Below are positions 53,111 to 62,233 of a DNA stretch of 64,000 bases, piece after piece. The stretch spans positions 186,001 through 250,000 of the forward strand of contig JASBSY010000014.1 in the NCBI GenBank assembly GCA_030148705.1, written 5' to 3'. Below the pieces are notes generated by a model. The model was not told where the DNA came from. It saw nothing but the letters and a program-made list of their open reading frames with translations, and did no database searches. The position numbers and the translations under genes were made by a program. Numbering within the stretch: the first letter of the stretch is position 1; every line of letters begins with the position of its first letter. This DNA is from Pukyongia sp. (GTDB taxonomy: Bacteria > Bacteroidota > Bacteroidia > Flavobacteriales > Flavobacteriaceae).

Positions 53111-54213
53111 GTAAGTTGAAATAACTTTCCCGGCAACGGCCGAACAACCCCTTTCAATTCCAATTCCAATAAAATACCGGCAACTTTAAAAACGGGAAGA
53201 GAACACCCTAGCGCAATTACATCCAGAAGTTCCTGCTCCCTGGATTTCAAAAATTCGACCACTGTCGATTCTTCCGGGGTTAGGTCCGGAAAAAGTTGTG
53301 TCTGCCGGGATTTACGCTTTGGCGTTTCAAGATCCCATCCCAACAAATAGATTAGATCGGCGGCCGATTCCAATAAGTTTGCCTGCTGACTTTTAATAAG
53401 ATTATTACAGCCCGCGCTTTGTTTATCGGTAGTTCTTCCCGGCACGGCAAAAACATCCCGATTATATGAATTGGCAATGTCGGCAGTGACCAGGCTTCCA
53501 CCTTTCTCTCCCGATTCGATCACTATAGTGGCCTCACTCAATCCGGCTATGATTCTGTTTCGCTTTAAGAAATTCTTTCTGTCGAAGGGATCCGAACTCC
53601 AGAATTCGGTAAGGAGACCGCCATGGGCCATGAGTTTTCCCACAAATCTGGCATGGGATTTTGGGTAGATCTGGTCGAGACCGTGAGCCAGGCAGGCTAC
53701 AGTTTGAAGATTATTGGCTATGGCAGCTCTATGCGAGGTTATATCTATGCCGTATGCGAATCCGGAAACGATCACGGGATCCAAGGGAGCGAGTTCGGAA
53801 ATTAAGTTTTCACAGGTCTCTTTGCCTTGCAGCGTAGGATGCCTTGTTCCCACTATACTAATTATTCGTTTATTACGCAGGCGGATCTTCCCTTTGGAGA
53901 ACAAAAGAATAGGGGCATCCTGGCAATGTTTCAGCCGCTGTGGATAATCCGGTTCTTTATAATAAACACAATTTATCTTTTCAGTCTCGATGAATTCAAG
54001 TTCTTCTTCGGCAGCAGCCAGTTGTGCTTTGGCGTTGAAGTCTTTCAATTTAAAGGCACCAATTCCATCAATTCGGGCCAGATTGCTCTTATTTTCACTG
54101 AAGATTCCCTCTGCCGAACCTACCGTACTCAATAATTTCTTAATGGAGATATCTCCTAAATTTGGCGTCTGCTGAAGTGCCAGCAAAAACCGCAACTCAC
54201 TCTTGGAAAGCAT
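53107..54213 (-). CDS. dprA: DNA-processing protein DprA
   Basis: Loads RecA on incoming single-stranded DNA during natural transformation. Helix-hairpin-helix-like start (LLSTVGSAEGIFSENKSNLARI), then the Rossmann-like DprA core with ISIVGTRHPTLQGKE, VSGFAYGIDITSHRAA and SGEKGGSLVTADIANS, and a C-terminal winged helix. 368 residues from the ATG at 54213; a TTG 24 bp upstream is less likely. Ends convergently with trpS. Confidence 0.95.
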   Translation of the reverse strand: MLSKSELRFLLALQQTPNLGDISIKKLLSTVGSAEGIFSENKSNLARIDGIGAFKLKDFNAKAQLAAAEEELEFIETEKINCVYYKEPDYPQRLKHCQDAPILLFSKGKIRLRNKRIISIVGTRHPTLQGKETCENLISELAPLDPVIVSGFAYGIDITSHRAAIANNLQTVACLAHGLDQIYPKSHARFVGKLMAHGGLLTEFWSSDPFDRKNFLKRNRIIAGLSEATIVIESGEKGGSLVTADIANSYNRDVFAVPGRTTDKQSAGCNNLIKSQQANLLESAADLIYLLGWDLETPKRKSRQTQLFPDLTPEESTVVEFLKSREQELLDVIALGCSLPVFKVAGILLELELKGVVRPLPGKLFQLT

Positions 54214-54320
54214 ATTGAATTGATAATCGGGGAGCAATTAAAAATACAATTTATTTTCTTGTTGATAAATAAGAAAAAATAAAATTGAAAACGACTTAAA
54301 AATCTTCTAAGTTTGTTAAA

Positions 54321-55262
54321 ATGCAACTGGAAGGCTATATAAAGGACCTATTGTATCGGTACGAATGCGTGATCGTACCCGGGTTTGGTGCTTTTCTAAC
54401 CCGGTATCGGTCGGCGACCATCGACCCGGCTACACACACATTCCACCCGCCTTCCAAGTTACTTTCATTCAACCGGCAGTTGCAAACCAACGACGGCTTA
54501 CTGGCTAATTACGTTGCTGGCGCTGACCAGTGTTCATACGAAACCGCTTTACAAAGAATCAGGGCTTTTACCGCCCGCCTTTCTTCAAAACTCAATGAAG
54601 GCCAGGAAGTGGAACTTAAAGGTATCGGCAACTTCAACCTTAATGGGGAAGGTGCTGTTCAGTTTTTACCCACTGAAACCGAGAATTTCAACACAGCCTC
54701 ATTTGGACTTGCATCCTTCAGTTCTCCTATCATTGAGAGAGAAGTAGCTGCTTCTCTAGGCCATACTAAAAACCAGTCGGAGAAAATTAAGACGCTTAGC
54801 ACGCGTCCTGCTATACCTTATATGAGGTATGCGGCAATAGGACTTATCGCTCTTGCATTGGGAGGAGTAGGCGGCATGAAGATATACGAAGGCAAAGTTC
54901 AGCAACACAACTTCGCCGAAAAACAAAAGGCAAACGCCATTGTGGAAGGAGAAATTCAGGAGGCTACCTTCGTTATCTCCAATCCACTGCCGTCTATTAC
55001 GGTATCGGTTCCTAAACAGCAGGGAAAATATCACATTGTGGCCGGTGCTTTCAGGATAGAAGAGAATGCGCATAAAAAAATGCAGCAACTGCAGGAAAAA
55101 GGATATAGTCCCCGGCTCATCGGTGAGAACCGCTACGGATTGCATCAGGTGGTGTACCGTAGTTTCGAGCAGCGTACCGAAGCCGTAAAAACCTTGCTTT
55201 CAATTCAGAAAACAGAGAATAAAGATGCCTGGCTGCTCGTTAAGGATCTGACTTCAGAATAA
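54321..55262 (+). CDS. HU-CCDC81 and SPOR domain protein
   Basis: A 313-residue protein. The N-terminal ~125 residues are CCDC81-like HU domains (YIKDLLYRYECVIVPGFGAF, then the HU-like EGQEVELKGIGNFNLNGEG). A membrane helix at about 170-190 (YAAIGLIALALGGVGGMKIY) leads to a periplasmic SPOR domain at the C-terminus (KYHIVAGAFRIEENAHKK), which binds denuded glycan strands. It may link a DNA- or filament-like cytosolic part to peptidoglycan; the role is unknown. Single gene. Confidence 0.92.
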   Translation: MQLEGYIKDLLYRYECVIVPGFGAFLTRYRSATIDPATHTFHPPSKLLSFNRQLQTNDGLLANYVAGADQCSYETALQRIRAFTARLSSKLNEGQEVELKGIGNFNLNGEGAVQFLPTETENFNTASFGLASFSSPIIEREVAASLGHTKNQSEKIKTLSTRPAIPYMRYAAIGLIALALGGVGGMKIYEGKVQQHNFAEKQKANAIVEGEIQEATFVISNPLPSITVSVPKQQGKYHIVAGAFRIEENAHKKMQQLQEKGYSPRLIGENRYGLHQVVYRSFEQRTEAVKTLLSIQKTENKDAWLLVKDLTSE

Positions 55263-55308
55263 GCTAATTTTCTACTCATTTTTTAGATTCAAAAGTTTAA
55301 AACAAATG

Positions 55309-55316
55309 TACCTTTG
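55309..55316 (+). promoter_or_regulatory. -7 element of the thioesterase gene
   Basis: TACCTTTG, 16 bp before the ATG at 55332, matches the consensus. Confidence 0.6.
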
Positions 55317-55331
55317 TACAAAATTATTGTT

Positions 55332-55841
55332 ATGAATTCCAAGCACCCAAAAGATTCGCTTACCATTATAACCGATCTGGTATTGCCCAGTGAGACTAAT
55401 CCCATTGGCAATATGTTTGGAGGAGAGCTACTGGCGCGAATGGACCGGGCCGCAAGTATTGCTGCGCGACGTCATTGCAGAAGAATTGTGGTAACCGCCT
55501 CAGTAAACCACGTTGCCTTTAATAAAATGATTCCCTTGGGAAGTGTAGTAACCGTAGAAGCCAAAGTCTCCAGGGCATTTAACAGTTCTATGGAAGTATT
55601 TATGGACGTGTGGATTGAAGACAGGGAGAATGGGATGCGGTCCAAGGCTAACGAAGCCATTTATACCTTCGTTGCCGTAGATGAAATGGGGCAGACAGTA
55701 CAGGTTCCTGAAATTATCCCGGAAACGGCTGTTGAAAAAGAACGCTATGATGCTGCCTTACGCCGAAGACAACTAAGTTTGGTTCTGGCCGGGAAAATGG
55801 CTCCCAAAGATGCCAGCGAATTGAAAGCACTCTTTGAATAG
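55332..55841 (+). CDS. Acyl-CoA thioesterase (hotdog fold)
   Basis: A 169-residue cytosolic thioesterase of the YciA/BFIT-like group, hydrolysing acyl-CoA. Typical stretches are PSETNPIGNMFGGELLARMD (the active-site Asp region of the hotdog helix) and TASVNHVAFNKMIPLGSVVT. The ATG at 55332 is used because an in-frame TTG at 55314 lies inside the -7 box. Single gene. Confidence 0.92.
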   Translation: MNSKHPKDSLTIITDLVLPSETNPIGNMFGGELLARMDRAASIAARRHCRRIVVTASVNHVAFNKMIPLGSVVTVEAKVSRAFNSSMEVFMDVWIEDRENGMRSKANEAIYTFVAVDEMGQTVQVPEIIPETAVEKERYDAALRRRQLSLVLAGKMAPKDASELKALFE

Positions 55842-55863
55842 ATTACGTATTATTTCAAATTTT

Positions 55864-55879
55864 TGAGCGATATCGCTCA
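55864..55879. repeat. 16-bp perfect palindrome
   Basis: TGAGCGATATCGCTCA reads the same on both strands and sits between the thioesterase stop and the protease promoter. Possible operator; it lacks the T run of a terminator. Confidence 0.5.
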
Positions 55880-55951
55880 CCTACTTCCATATAACATCTC
55901 ATTTGGAAGGATTTACCAACATTTCTACATCCAATTTAACGAACTTAAACC

Positions 55952-55981
55952 TTGTTTTTTTAGCACAAATGAATATATTTG
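55952..55981 (+). promoter_or_regulatory. Promoter of the T9SS protease gene
   Basis: TTG (55952-55954), 19 nt and TATATTTG (55974-55981). The A/T-rich leader is about 60 nt. Confidence 0.6.
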
Positions 55982-56050
55982 AAATTCTTATGTTAAAAAT
56001 AGCATAAAATAGTCTTATTGTATTATTAACTTTTTTTCAAAAAATAACCT

Positions 56051-58792
56051 ATGAAAAACTTTACCTTTTTCTCTTTGTATCGAAAAAGTGTAAGTTTTTT
56101 GGTTTTTGTATTTGCTTTTTCATTTGCAATCGCCCAAAATTCGTACACGATTACGTTTCAGGATGAAACGATTGAGATGCCGGAAAACATCAGCACTTTC
56201 GAGTGGAATCAGATGCCCGAAACTTCGCATTTCAGAGATGGATACTACGGATGGATTCAGTTTTATGAAACTCCGTCACAGGCTGTTCAGGATTTATTCG
56301 CTGCCAACGATTTGTTATTGATAAATTACATTCCTCATCAAACTTATTTGTTCTATTTTCCTGAAGACACTTCAATTTCATTATTACAGAACAATGGCGT
56401 GCGTTCCATAGTTCCTGTTGAAGGCAGATTTAAAATGTCGCAGGATCTGAAGAACGGCAACGTTGGAGACTGGGCAATATTTGGTGATTACTACCACGTA
56501 ACGCTTCAGTTCCACAACCAGGCAGACGTAACATACGTAATTAATGATCTCGCTGCCCAACAAATTTCAGTTAAGGAACAGTATGCTGGTGCTAACATTA
56601 TCGACCTTGTTATCCCTAATAACTGCCTGTTCGATCTTTCGAATCAACCCTACGTAAAATGGGTTGAGGTAATCGCACCACCTGCGGTACCGGATGATAT
56701 CAGAGGTAGGTCTATTCACCGCGCAAATATTCTTGACACTGAAACCGCCGGAGGCTGGAACTACGACGGTGAAGGAATTGGCGTACTATGTCGCGACGAC
56801 GGAAACGTTGGTCCGCATATCGATTTTGAAGGTCGATATATGGGGCCATTGAATTCGGCTGCAAACGGACAAGGTCACGGAGATGGCGTATCAGGGATCA
56901 TGGCCGGTTCAGGAAACCTCAACCCTAAGAACCGAGGTATGGCTGCAGGTGCCGACTTGTATGTAGTTAACTACAACTCTAGTTTCCTCGATGCACCAAC
57001 TGTAAATCTTATCAATGACGGAAGCGTTCAGGTTACGAACTCTTCGTACAGTAATGGTTGTAACGCAGGATATACTACAGCAACGGTAACCGTTGATACA
57101 CAAATGACAACACTTCCAAACCTATTACACGTATTCTCTGCCGGTAATTCCAACGGTCAGAATTGTGGATATGGTGCAGGTAGCCAGTGGGGTAATATCA
57201 CAGGCGGGCACAAACAAGGGAAGAACGTAATTGCTACTGCAAACCTTTCATATAATGGCGGGCTTCAAGGCTCAAGTAGCCGTGGACCGGCGCATGACGG
57301 ACGAATCAAGCCGGATATATCGGCTCACGGACAAGGCCAGGTTTCAACAAACCAAAACAATTCCTACCAGGTATTTGGCGGTACTTCAGCCGCAGCACCG
57401 GGTATAGCCGGGATCGCAGGACAATTGAACCACCTGTTCCTCGATATGAATGGAACACTTCCTCCCGGATCTTTAATTAAAGCTGCTCTTTTAAACACGG
57501 CAAACGACTACGGGAACGTAGGGCCTGACTTTAAGTACGGCTGGGGACTGGTTAATGCCGGACGAGCAGGGAAACTGCTTGAAGACGGAAGATATATCAC
57601 CAGCAACATTTCGCAGGGTGCTACGAACACACATACAATTAATGTTCCGGCGGGAACAGAGCAGGTGAGATTTATGATCTACTGGGCAGATGCTCCGGCA
57701 ACCCCGGGTGCTAACCCTGCACTGGTTAACGATCTGGATCTTGTTGTTACCGATCCGAGTTCAGGAACTCACCTTCCTTACCTATTGGATCATACACCAA
57801 ACCCTGTAAATCTTGATACTCCGGCAGGAAACGGAATCGATCGTCTGAATAATGTGGAACAGGTTGTAATTAACACCCCTGCTGCAGGCAACTATGACGT
57901 TGATGTAACAGGTTTCAATGTACCGGCAGGACCACAGGAATATTACGTTATGTATGAGTTCATTGAAGACAGAGTTACTGTAACATGGCCAAATGGCGGA
58001 GAGAAGCTTCTTGTGCCTAACGCCGATGAAACAGTACACTGGGATGCCGTAAACACTGCTGCCAATTTCGTACTTGACTATTCTTTAGATAACGGTGCCA
58101 GCTGGACTAATATCACAACTGTTGGAAGTACTGTTACCAATTACGACTGGGATGTACCTACTGTTGTAAGTGGACAGGCATTATTCCGAGTAACAAGCGG
58201 ATCGTTCTCTGACGTTAGTGACAGCGTATTCTCCATCGGAGGACTGGTTACAGGCCTACAGGTGGTTGAGGTTTGTCCAACAGAGGCAACTTTCGAATGG
58301 AATCCACTTGCCGATGCAGAGGAATACGACCTCTATATGTTAGGTGAGAAATTCATGGAAGTGGTTGGAACAACTGCGAATACTACCATTACGGTTCCTA
58401 TCGTCGATGGTGAGAACGAAGATTTCTGGTTCGCAATCGCCGCCAGAAATGACACTGAAGGATGGGAAACCGTTCGCTCGAACGCCGTTCGTCATGACGA
58501 CGGGCTTCAAAATTGTGACCTGGGTGTTGACGAGATTGCATTGAGTTCAATCACAATGTATCCGAACCCGGCTTCCGATGTGGTATTCGTATCCATGAGC
58601 GACCTGAACTTTGATAGCTTTGAAATTATCGTTACCAATAGTCTCGGACAAACAATCCAGACACTTAACGACGAAGCATTAAAAGGTAGCAACCAGGCTG
58701 CAATTAACGTTTCTAATTACAGAACCGGATTGTACTTTGTTACTATCGAAATTGACGGACAATCAACTACCAAGAAATTGGTGATAAGATAA
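56051..58792 (+). CDS. Secreted subtilisin-family (S8) protease with T9SS sorting domain
   Basis: A 913-residue exported serine protease. Signal peptide about 1-28; a propeptide-like region to about 225; then the S8 domain with catalytic Asp in GVLCRDDGNVGPH (about 248), His in GQGHGDGVSG (about 276) and Ser in GGTSAAAPG (about 446). A P-like/beta-sandwich part and a fibronectin-like part follow. The last ~75 residues are a type A T9SS sorting domain (MYPNPASDVVFVS ... GLYFVTIEIDG), ending KKLVIR. It is exported by the type IX system and either released or attached. Single gene. Confidence 0.94.
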   Translation: MKNFTFFSLYRKSVSFLVFVFAFSFAIAQNSYTITFQDETIEMPENISTFEWNQMPETSHFRDGYYGWIQFYETPSQAVQDLFAANDLLLINYIPHQTYLFYFPEDTSISLLQNNGVRSIVPVEGRFKMSQDLKNGNVGDWAIFGDYYHVTLQFHNQADVTYVINDLAAQQISVKEQYAGANIIDLVIPNNCLFDLSNQPYVKWVEVIAPPAVPDDIRGRSIHRANILDTETAGGWNYDGEGIGVLCRDDGNVGPHIDFEGRYMGPLNSAANGQGHGDGVSGIMAGSGNLNPKNRGMAAGADLYVVNYNSSFLDAPTVNLINDGSVQVTNSSYSNGCNAGYTTATVTVDTQMTTLPNLLHVFSAGNSNGQNCGYGAGSQWGNITGGHKQGKNVIATANLSYNGGLQGSSSRGPAHDGRIKPDISAHGQGQVSTNQNNSYQVFGGTSAAAPGIAGIAGQLNHLFLDMNGTLPPGSLIKAALLNTANDYGNVGPDFKYGWGLVNAGRAGKLLEDGRYITSNISQGATNTHTINVPAGTEQVRFMIYWADAPATPGANPALVNDLDLVVTDPSSGTHLPYLLDHTPNPVNLDTPAGNGIDRLNNVEQVVINTPAAGNYDVDVTGFNVPAGPQEYYVMYEFIEDRVTVTWPNGGEKLLVPNADETVHWDAVNTAANFVLDYSLDNGASWTNITTVGSTVTNYDWDVPTVVSGQALFRVTSGSFSDVSDSVFSIGGLVTGLQVVEVCPTEATFEWNPLADAEEYDLYMLGEKFMEVVGTTANTTITVPIVDGENEDFWFAIAARNDTEGWETVRSNAVRHDDGLQNCDLGVDEIALSSITMYPNPASDVVFVSMSDLNFDSFEIIVTNSLGQTIQTLNDEALKGSNQAAINVSNYRTGLYFVTIEIDGQSTTKKLVIR

Positions 58793-58810
58793 GTGAGAAT
58801 CTTTCTCTAA

Positions 58811-58845
58811 AAATAAAAGGGAGCCGCTTGGCTCCCTTTTTTATT
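58811..58845. terminator. Bidirectional terminator between the protease and envC-like genes
   Basis: An 11-bp stem AAAAGGGAGCC/GGCTCCCTTTT with loop GCTT. T runs are present on both sides, so it can serve both convergent genes. Confidence 0.88.
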
Positions 58846-58847
58846 GG

Positions 58848-60080
58848 TTACATCCGGTATACCCAATCGGCAGGATTCATCCGGGTGCTGTTCTGGTAAA
58901 TAAGGAATTTCAGCACTGTTTTACCGGACAGGCCACTTGTGAATACAGTTCCCAGTTCCTGTTTGGTGCTTACTTTATCGCCCTTTTTTACAAACACCTG
59001 ATCGATGTTGTTATAGATGGTAATAAAGCTACCATGACGCACATAGATCGCCTTGTTCGCACCTTTTAATTGCTGTATCTGAAATACCTCTCCGTCGAAT
59101 ACCGCTCTGGCCTTTGCGCCCTTTTCGGTAGCAATTTCCACTCCACTGCTAAAGGTGGTTACATTAGGCAGTTGAGGGTGTCTCTGGTTACCATAACTTC
59201 TCACTACAACCCCCTTTTCAACCGGCCAGGGAAGTTTTCCTTTATTATTCGTGAAGTTTGCGGCAAGCGCTTTGGCTTCTGCCGTTAGCGCAAATACTTC
59301 AGCCGACTCCCGTGTTACTTTAGTGCCTGCGGCCTTGTTAGATTCAGCAATAGCAGCCTTGATTATAGCTTCGATCTGACGGTCTATTGCATCGGCTTCC
59401 TTCTGCTTATCCCTGATTTGTGATGCGAACTTACCCTCGTCCTTTCTAAGTGAAGCAATCAATCCCTCCTGGTCTTTCTTCTCTTTTGCAAGCTTTGCCT
59501 TAGTTTGTTTGTTCTCTGCCAGCAACAATTCTTTCTGATTTTTCTGGGCAATCAATCCTGTATTAAGGATTTGTAACTGTTCGGTTTTTTCTTTTATGCT
59601 CTCGCCTTGCTTCTTGCGGTAACGCGCAAACTGTTTCATATACTGCAACCTTTTATAGGCCTGTAAAAAATCGTCGGACGACAACAGGAACATCACCCGG
59701 CTTTGCTGGGATTTGCTTTTGTAGGAATTCAGGATCATTTCCGCATAATCTGCTTTTAAGCTTTTTAATTCGGACCGCAGGGATTCGATCTTGTTTAAAT
59801 TCTCATTGATCTCCCGTGTCAATAAATTGGCCTGCTGGTTAGTGACCCGAATTAGATTTTCTGTGGCCCTTATGCGCTGGTCCAGATCCTCCACCTGGGT
59901 AAGAATGCTTTTCTTTTCTCCCCTGGTTTTAAAAAGTAAGGTGTTTATCTGTTTTATCTCCTGAAGAATAGCCTGGCGTTTCGCTTCAAGTTCCTCCTGC
60001 CTTTTAGATTGAGCATCGGCGGCAGTGACTATAAAGCACAGTCCTAAGAATAATAGCAAGCACTTCCTGGTATAACTCAT
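58848..60080 (-). CDS. EnvC-like murein hydrolase activator, M23 family
   Basis: A 410-residue periplasmic protein: signal peptide (about 1-23), long coiled coil (about 25-250) and a C-terminal LytM/M23 domain (about 285-410). The M23 zinc site looks degenerate: the usual first HxxxD and final HxH are not evident (NQRHPQLPN, YVRHGSFITIYNN), as in EnvC, which activates amidases rather than cutting itself. It lies at the end of an envelope operon. Confidence 0.9.
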   Translation of the reverse strand: MSYTRKCLLLFLGLCFIVTAADAQSKRQEELEAKRQAILQEIKQINTLLFKTRGEKKSILTQVEDLDQRIRATENLIRVTNQQANLLTREINENLNKIESLRSELKSLKADYAEMILNSYKSKSQQSRVMFLLSSDDFLQAYKRLQYMKQFARYRKKQGESIKEKTEQLQILNTGLIAQKNQKELLLAENKQTKAKLAKEKKDQEGLIASLRKDEGKFASQIRDKQKEADAIDRQIEAIIKAAIAESNKAAGTKVTRESAEVFALTAEAKALAANFTNNKGKLPWPVEKGVVVRSYGNQRHPQLPNVTTFSSGVEIATEKGAKARAVFDGEVFQIQQLKGANKAIYVRHGSFITIYNNIDQVFVKKGDKVSTKQELGTVFTSGLSGKTVLKFLIYQNSTRMNPADWVYRM

Positions 60081-60859
60081 TCGCCTAATTTAATTTGTTC
60101 ATATCCAACAGGTATAGTAAATGGAAAACTAACCTGCGCATTCAGGTCTATATCCTTGTAAACCACTTCTATTCGTGTTCTGGAATCCCCATCGGTGGTG
60201 TTAATATTAATTTCTGAAGGGTAAAAATCCTCTCCAAGTGCCTGGTACGGCCCGTATTGAATCGCAAATAACCGGTCTTCTTCGGGTTGTGATACCGAGG
60301 CTGAAGCTACCTTAAAATTATCCGGGTTCAAAATTAACGCATGGATAAAGTGCTGCAGTGGCTTTTTTGGCTGGATTCGGTAAAAATTATTGTACACGGT
60401 CGAAGTATAGGTCGTCCGGTCGAGTTGAAAGATAGACTGACCCAGTAATATGGCCTGAGTTTTATCGAAATCAACTTCGGTGCCCAGCCACTCACTTAGT
60501 AAAGAAAAGTCCCCGTCGAAGTAAGTATTGGAAATGGTTTCGTAAAAACTAACGCGGGTTGGGGTAATATAAGCCTTGGCCAGGGTAATCCCCAGGATAG
60601 AGGCCTTGATCCAGATCTGTTTGTCCTTTTCCATGCGCAGACTTACCGTAATACTCTGCGTTTTGCTCTCGTCTTCGTATTCTACTTTTACCCTACCGGC
60701 AAGGGTTTTGAATTTCGGGCTGGCCATTTTATGTGATTCGATAATATCCTTTGTAGCCAAACCAGGAATAGCTGTGGTAGAACCAACAACCGATCTACCA
60801 CTTTTGCAGGCGGTAAGCAGGACAAGCATGGAAAGTATATAAAGGTTCTTCAGCCTCAT
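60077..60859 (-). CDS. DUF4292 lipoprotein, LolB-like
   Basis: A 260-residue lipoprotein with lipobox LLTAC (Cys about 18). The body has alternating strands of the LolA/LolB type, e.g. ITVSLRMEKDKQIWIKASI, ITPTRVSFYETISNTYFDG and FSLLSEWLG. DUF4292 proteins are widespread in Bacteroidota, and a role as the outer-membrane receptor for lipoproteins is plausible but inferred. It overlaps envC by 4 bp and follows the TPR gene by 3 nt. Confidence 0.87.
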   Translation of the reverse strand: MRLKNLYILSMLVLLTACKSGRSVVGSTTAIPGLATKDIIESHKMASPKFKTLAGRVKVEYEDESKTQSITVSLRMEKDKQIWIKASILGITLAKAYITPTRVSFYETISNTYFDGDFSLLSEWLGTEVDFDKTQAILLGQSIFQLDRTTYTSTVYNNFYRIQPKKPLQHFIHALILNPDNFKVASASVSQPEEDRLFAIQYGPYQALGEDFYPSEININTTDGDSRTRIEVVYKDIDLNAQVSFPFTIPVGYEQIKLGE

Positions 60860-60862
60860 CAG

Positions 60863-62233
60863 TTAATTTGCTATGGTAATTTCGGAAGCTCTTTTTCTAA
60901 AGGAAGCCGCCCGGGAGGTATTTCCTTTGCGTTCATAAGCAATTGCGAGCTGCTCGTAAAAGTCCTTTTCCATCCTCGGGTCGTCGAACAGGTAATCCAA
61001 TCCGGTTTCCATGGTTTCGATTGCTTCATCTAAATTTGACAGTTCCAGATTCGAAACCCCGTTCAGTAAATATAAGAGCGCCTGTGCGGGAAAGATTTCC
61101 AATGCCCTGGAGCTCAAAGCGGCGGCTTGCTCGAACTTGCCAAAATCTATTTGAAGAAGCAAGGTGTTCTTTAAGAGGCTGTAATTTTCAGGATCCTTTG
61201 TGGTTCCAATTTCGTAAAACCGCAGTGCTTTTTGCTTCTGATCCTTTGCCACGAAATAAAGTCCGATCTTCTCATAAACCGCTCCCGAATTCTGATTGCC
61301 GAATTTCTCCACAACAGCTTCGAGTTTGTCTTCATATTCACTGTTATTGTTTACAAAACCGATAAAATCGCCCAGGACTCTATATTTACTTTCTTGTTCG
61401 ATCTCGGGACTGCTGAAAACCACGTCCATAGAGTTTAATGCTTTTTCCGTCTCCCCATTATCGAGGTAGAATTTATAGAGGGCCAGGTGAACCAGTTTCG
61501 AATCGGGCTGCTCTGCCAGCAGTTGTTGGGCGGTTAAAAAAGCCTTTTCCGTATCGCCCTGTTCGCTGTATAAAAATATTAGGTTGAGATAATCTCTCTC
61601 ATTTTTCGGGTTTTTATCGATTTTCTCTTCCAGGTTGCTAATGGCCCCTTCAGAATTCCCCGTAAGCTTGTATATCTGTCGCCGTAGAGCATTGCGATAG
61701 TCACTCTCTCCCCAGCTCTCATCCAACTCATCGAGCAATAATAAGGCTTTATCATATTGTTGTGTCCTGCTGTACAAATTCGCGAGGTCTTCTTTATAAT
61801 CTTCATCCTGATTAATCAGTTTTTCCACCAAGGGAATTGCTGAAGTGTAATTTTGCTGCTGATAATACACCTCGTACAGGGCTTCCAAAACATCGAGGCG
61901 GTCGCCCATAAGATCGAGTACTTGTAAATATCTGGTTTCAGCTTCATCGTACCGCTCTAACTGAGCAAGATTCTTTCCCATTTCAAAATGCACCACTGCT
62001 TTGTTTTCGAGATTGGTGCCGGCTGCCATTTCAGCTTTTCTTAGCGCGACAATTGCCAATTCATAATTCTCGATCCCCTTCTGTTTTAATGCTTCAAAAA
62101 AATTATCCTGGAAGGCATCGGTTACCTCCCCCAGATCATCCGTGGGGGGATCGTCTTCCTGAGAAATGACCCATGCGGGGAACAGGAATATTCCCAATGC
62201 AGCTATTAAGAGAGATATGCGAAATTGTTTCAT
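60863..62233 (-). CDS. Secreted tetratricopeptide-repeat protein
   Basis: A 456-residue protein with a signal peptide (about 1-25, ending WVISQ). About ten TPR-like helical repeats follow (VHFEMGKNLAQLERYDEAETRY, ALYKFYLDNGETEKALNSM, AIAYERKGNTSRAASFRKRA). It is a likely periplasmic scaffold. It overlaps the nucleotidyltransferase gene upstream by 4 bp and precedes the DUF4292 gene, so it belongs to the same envelope operon. The partner is unknown. Confidence 0.9.
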   Translation of the reverse strand: MKQFRISLLIAALGIFLFPAWVISQEDDPPTDDLGEVTDAFQDNFFEALKQKGIENYELAIVALRKAEMAAGTNLENKAVVHFEMGKNLAQLERYDEAETRYLQVLDLMGDRLDVLEALYEVYYQQQNYTSAIPLVEKLINQDEDYKEDLANLYSRTQQYDKALLLLDELDESWGESDYRNALRRQIYKLTGNSEGAISNLEEKIDKNPKNERDYLNLIFLYSEQGDTEKAFLTAQQLLAEQPDSKLVHLALYKFYLDNGETEKALNSMDVVFSSPEIEQESKYRVLGDFIGFVNNNSEYEDKLEAVVEKFGNQNSGAVYEKIGLYFVAKDQKQKALRFYEIGTTKDPENYSLLKNTLLLQIDFGKFEQAAALSSRALEIFPAQALLYLLNGVSNLELSNLDEAIETMETGLDYLFDDPRMEKDFYEQLAIAYERKGNTSRAASFRKRASEITIAN

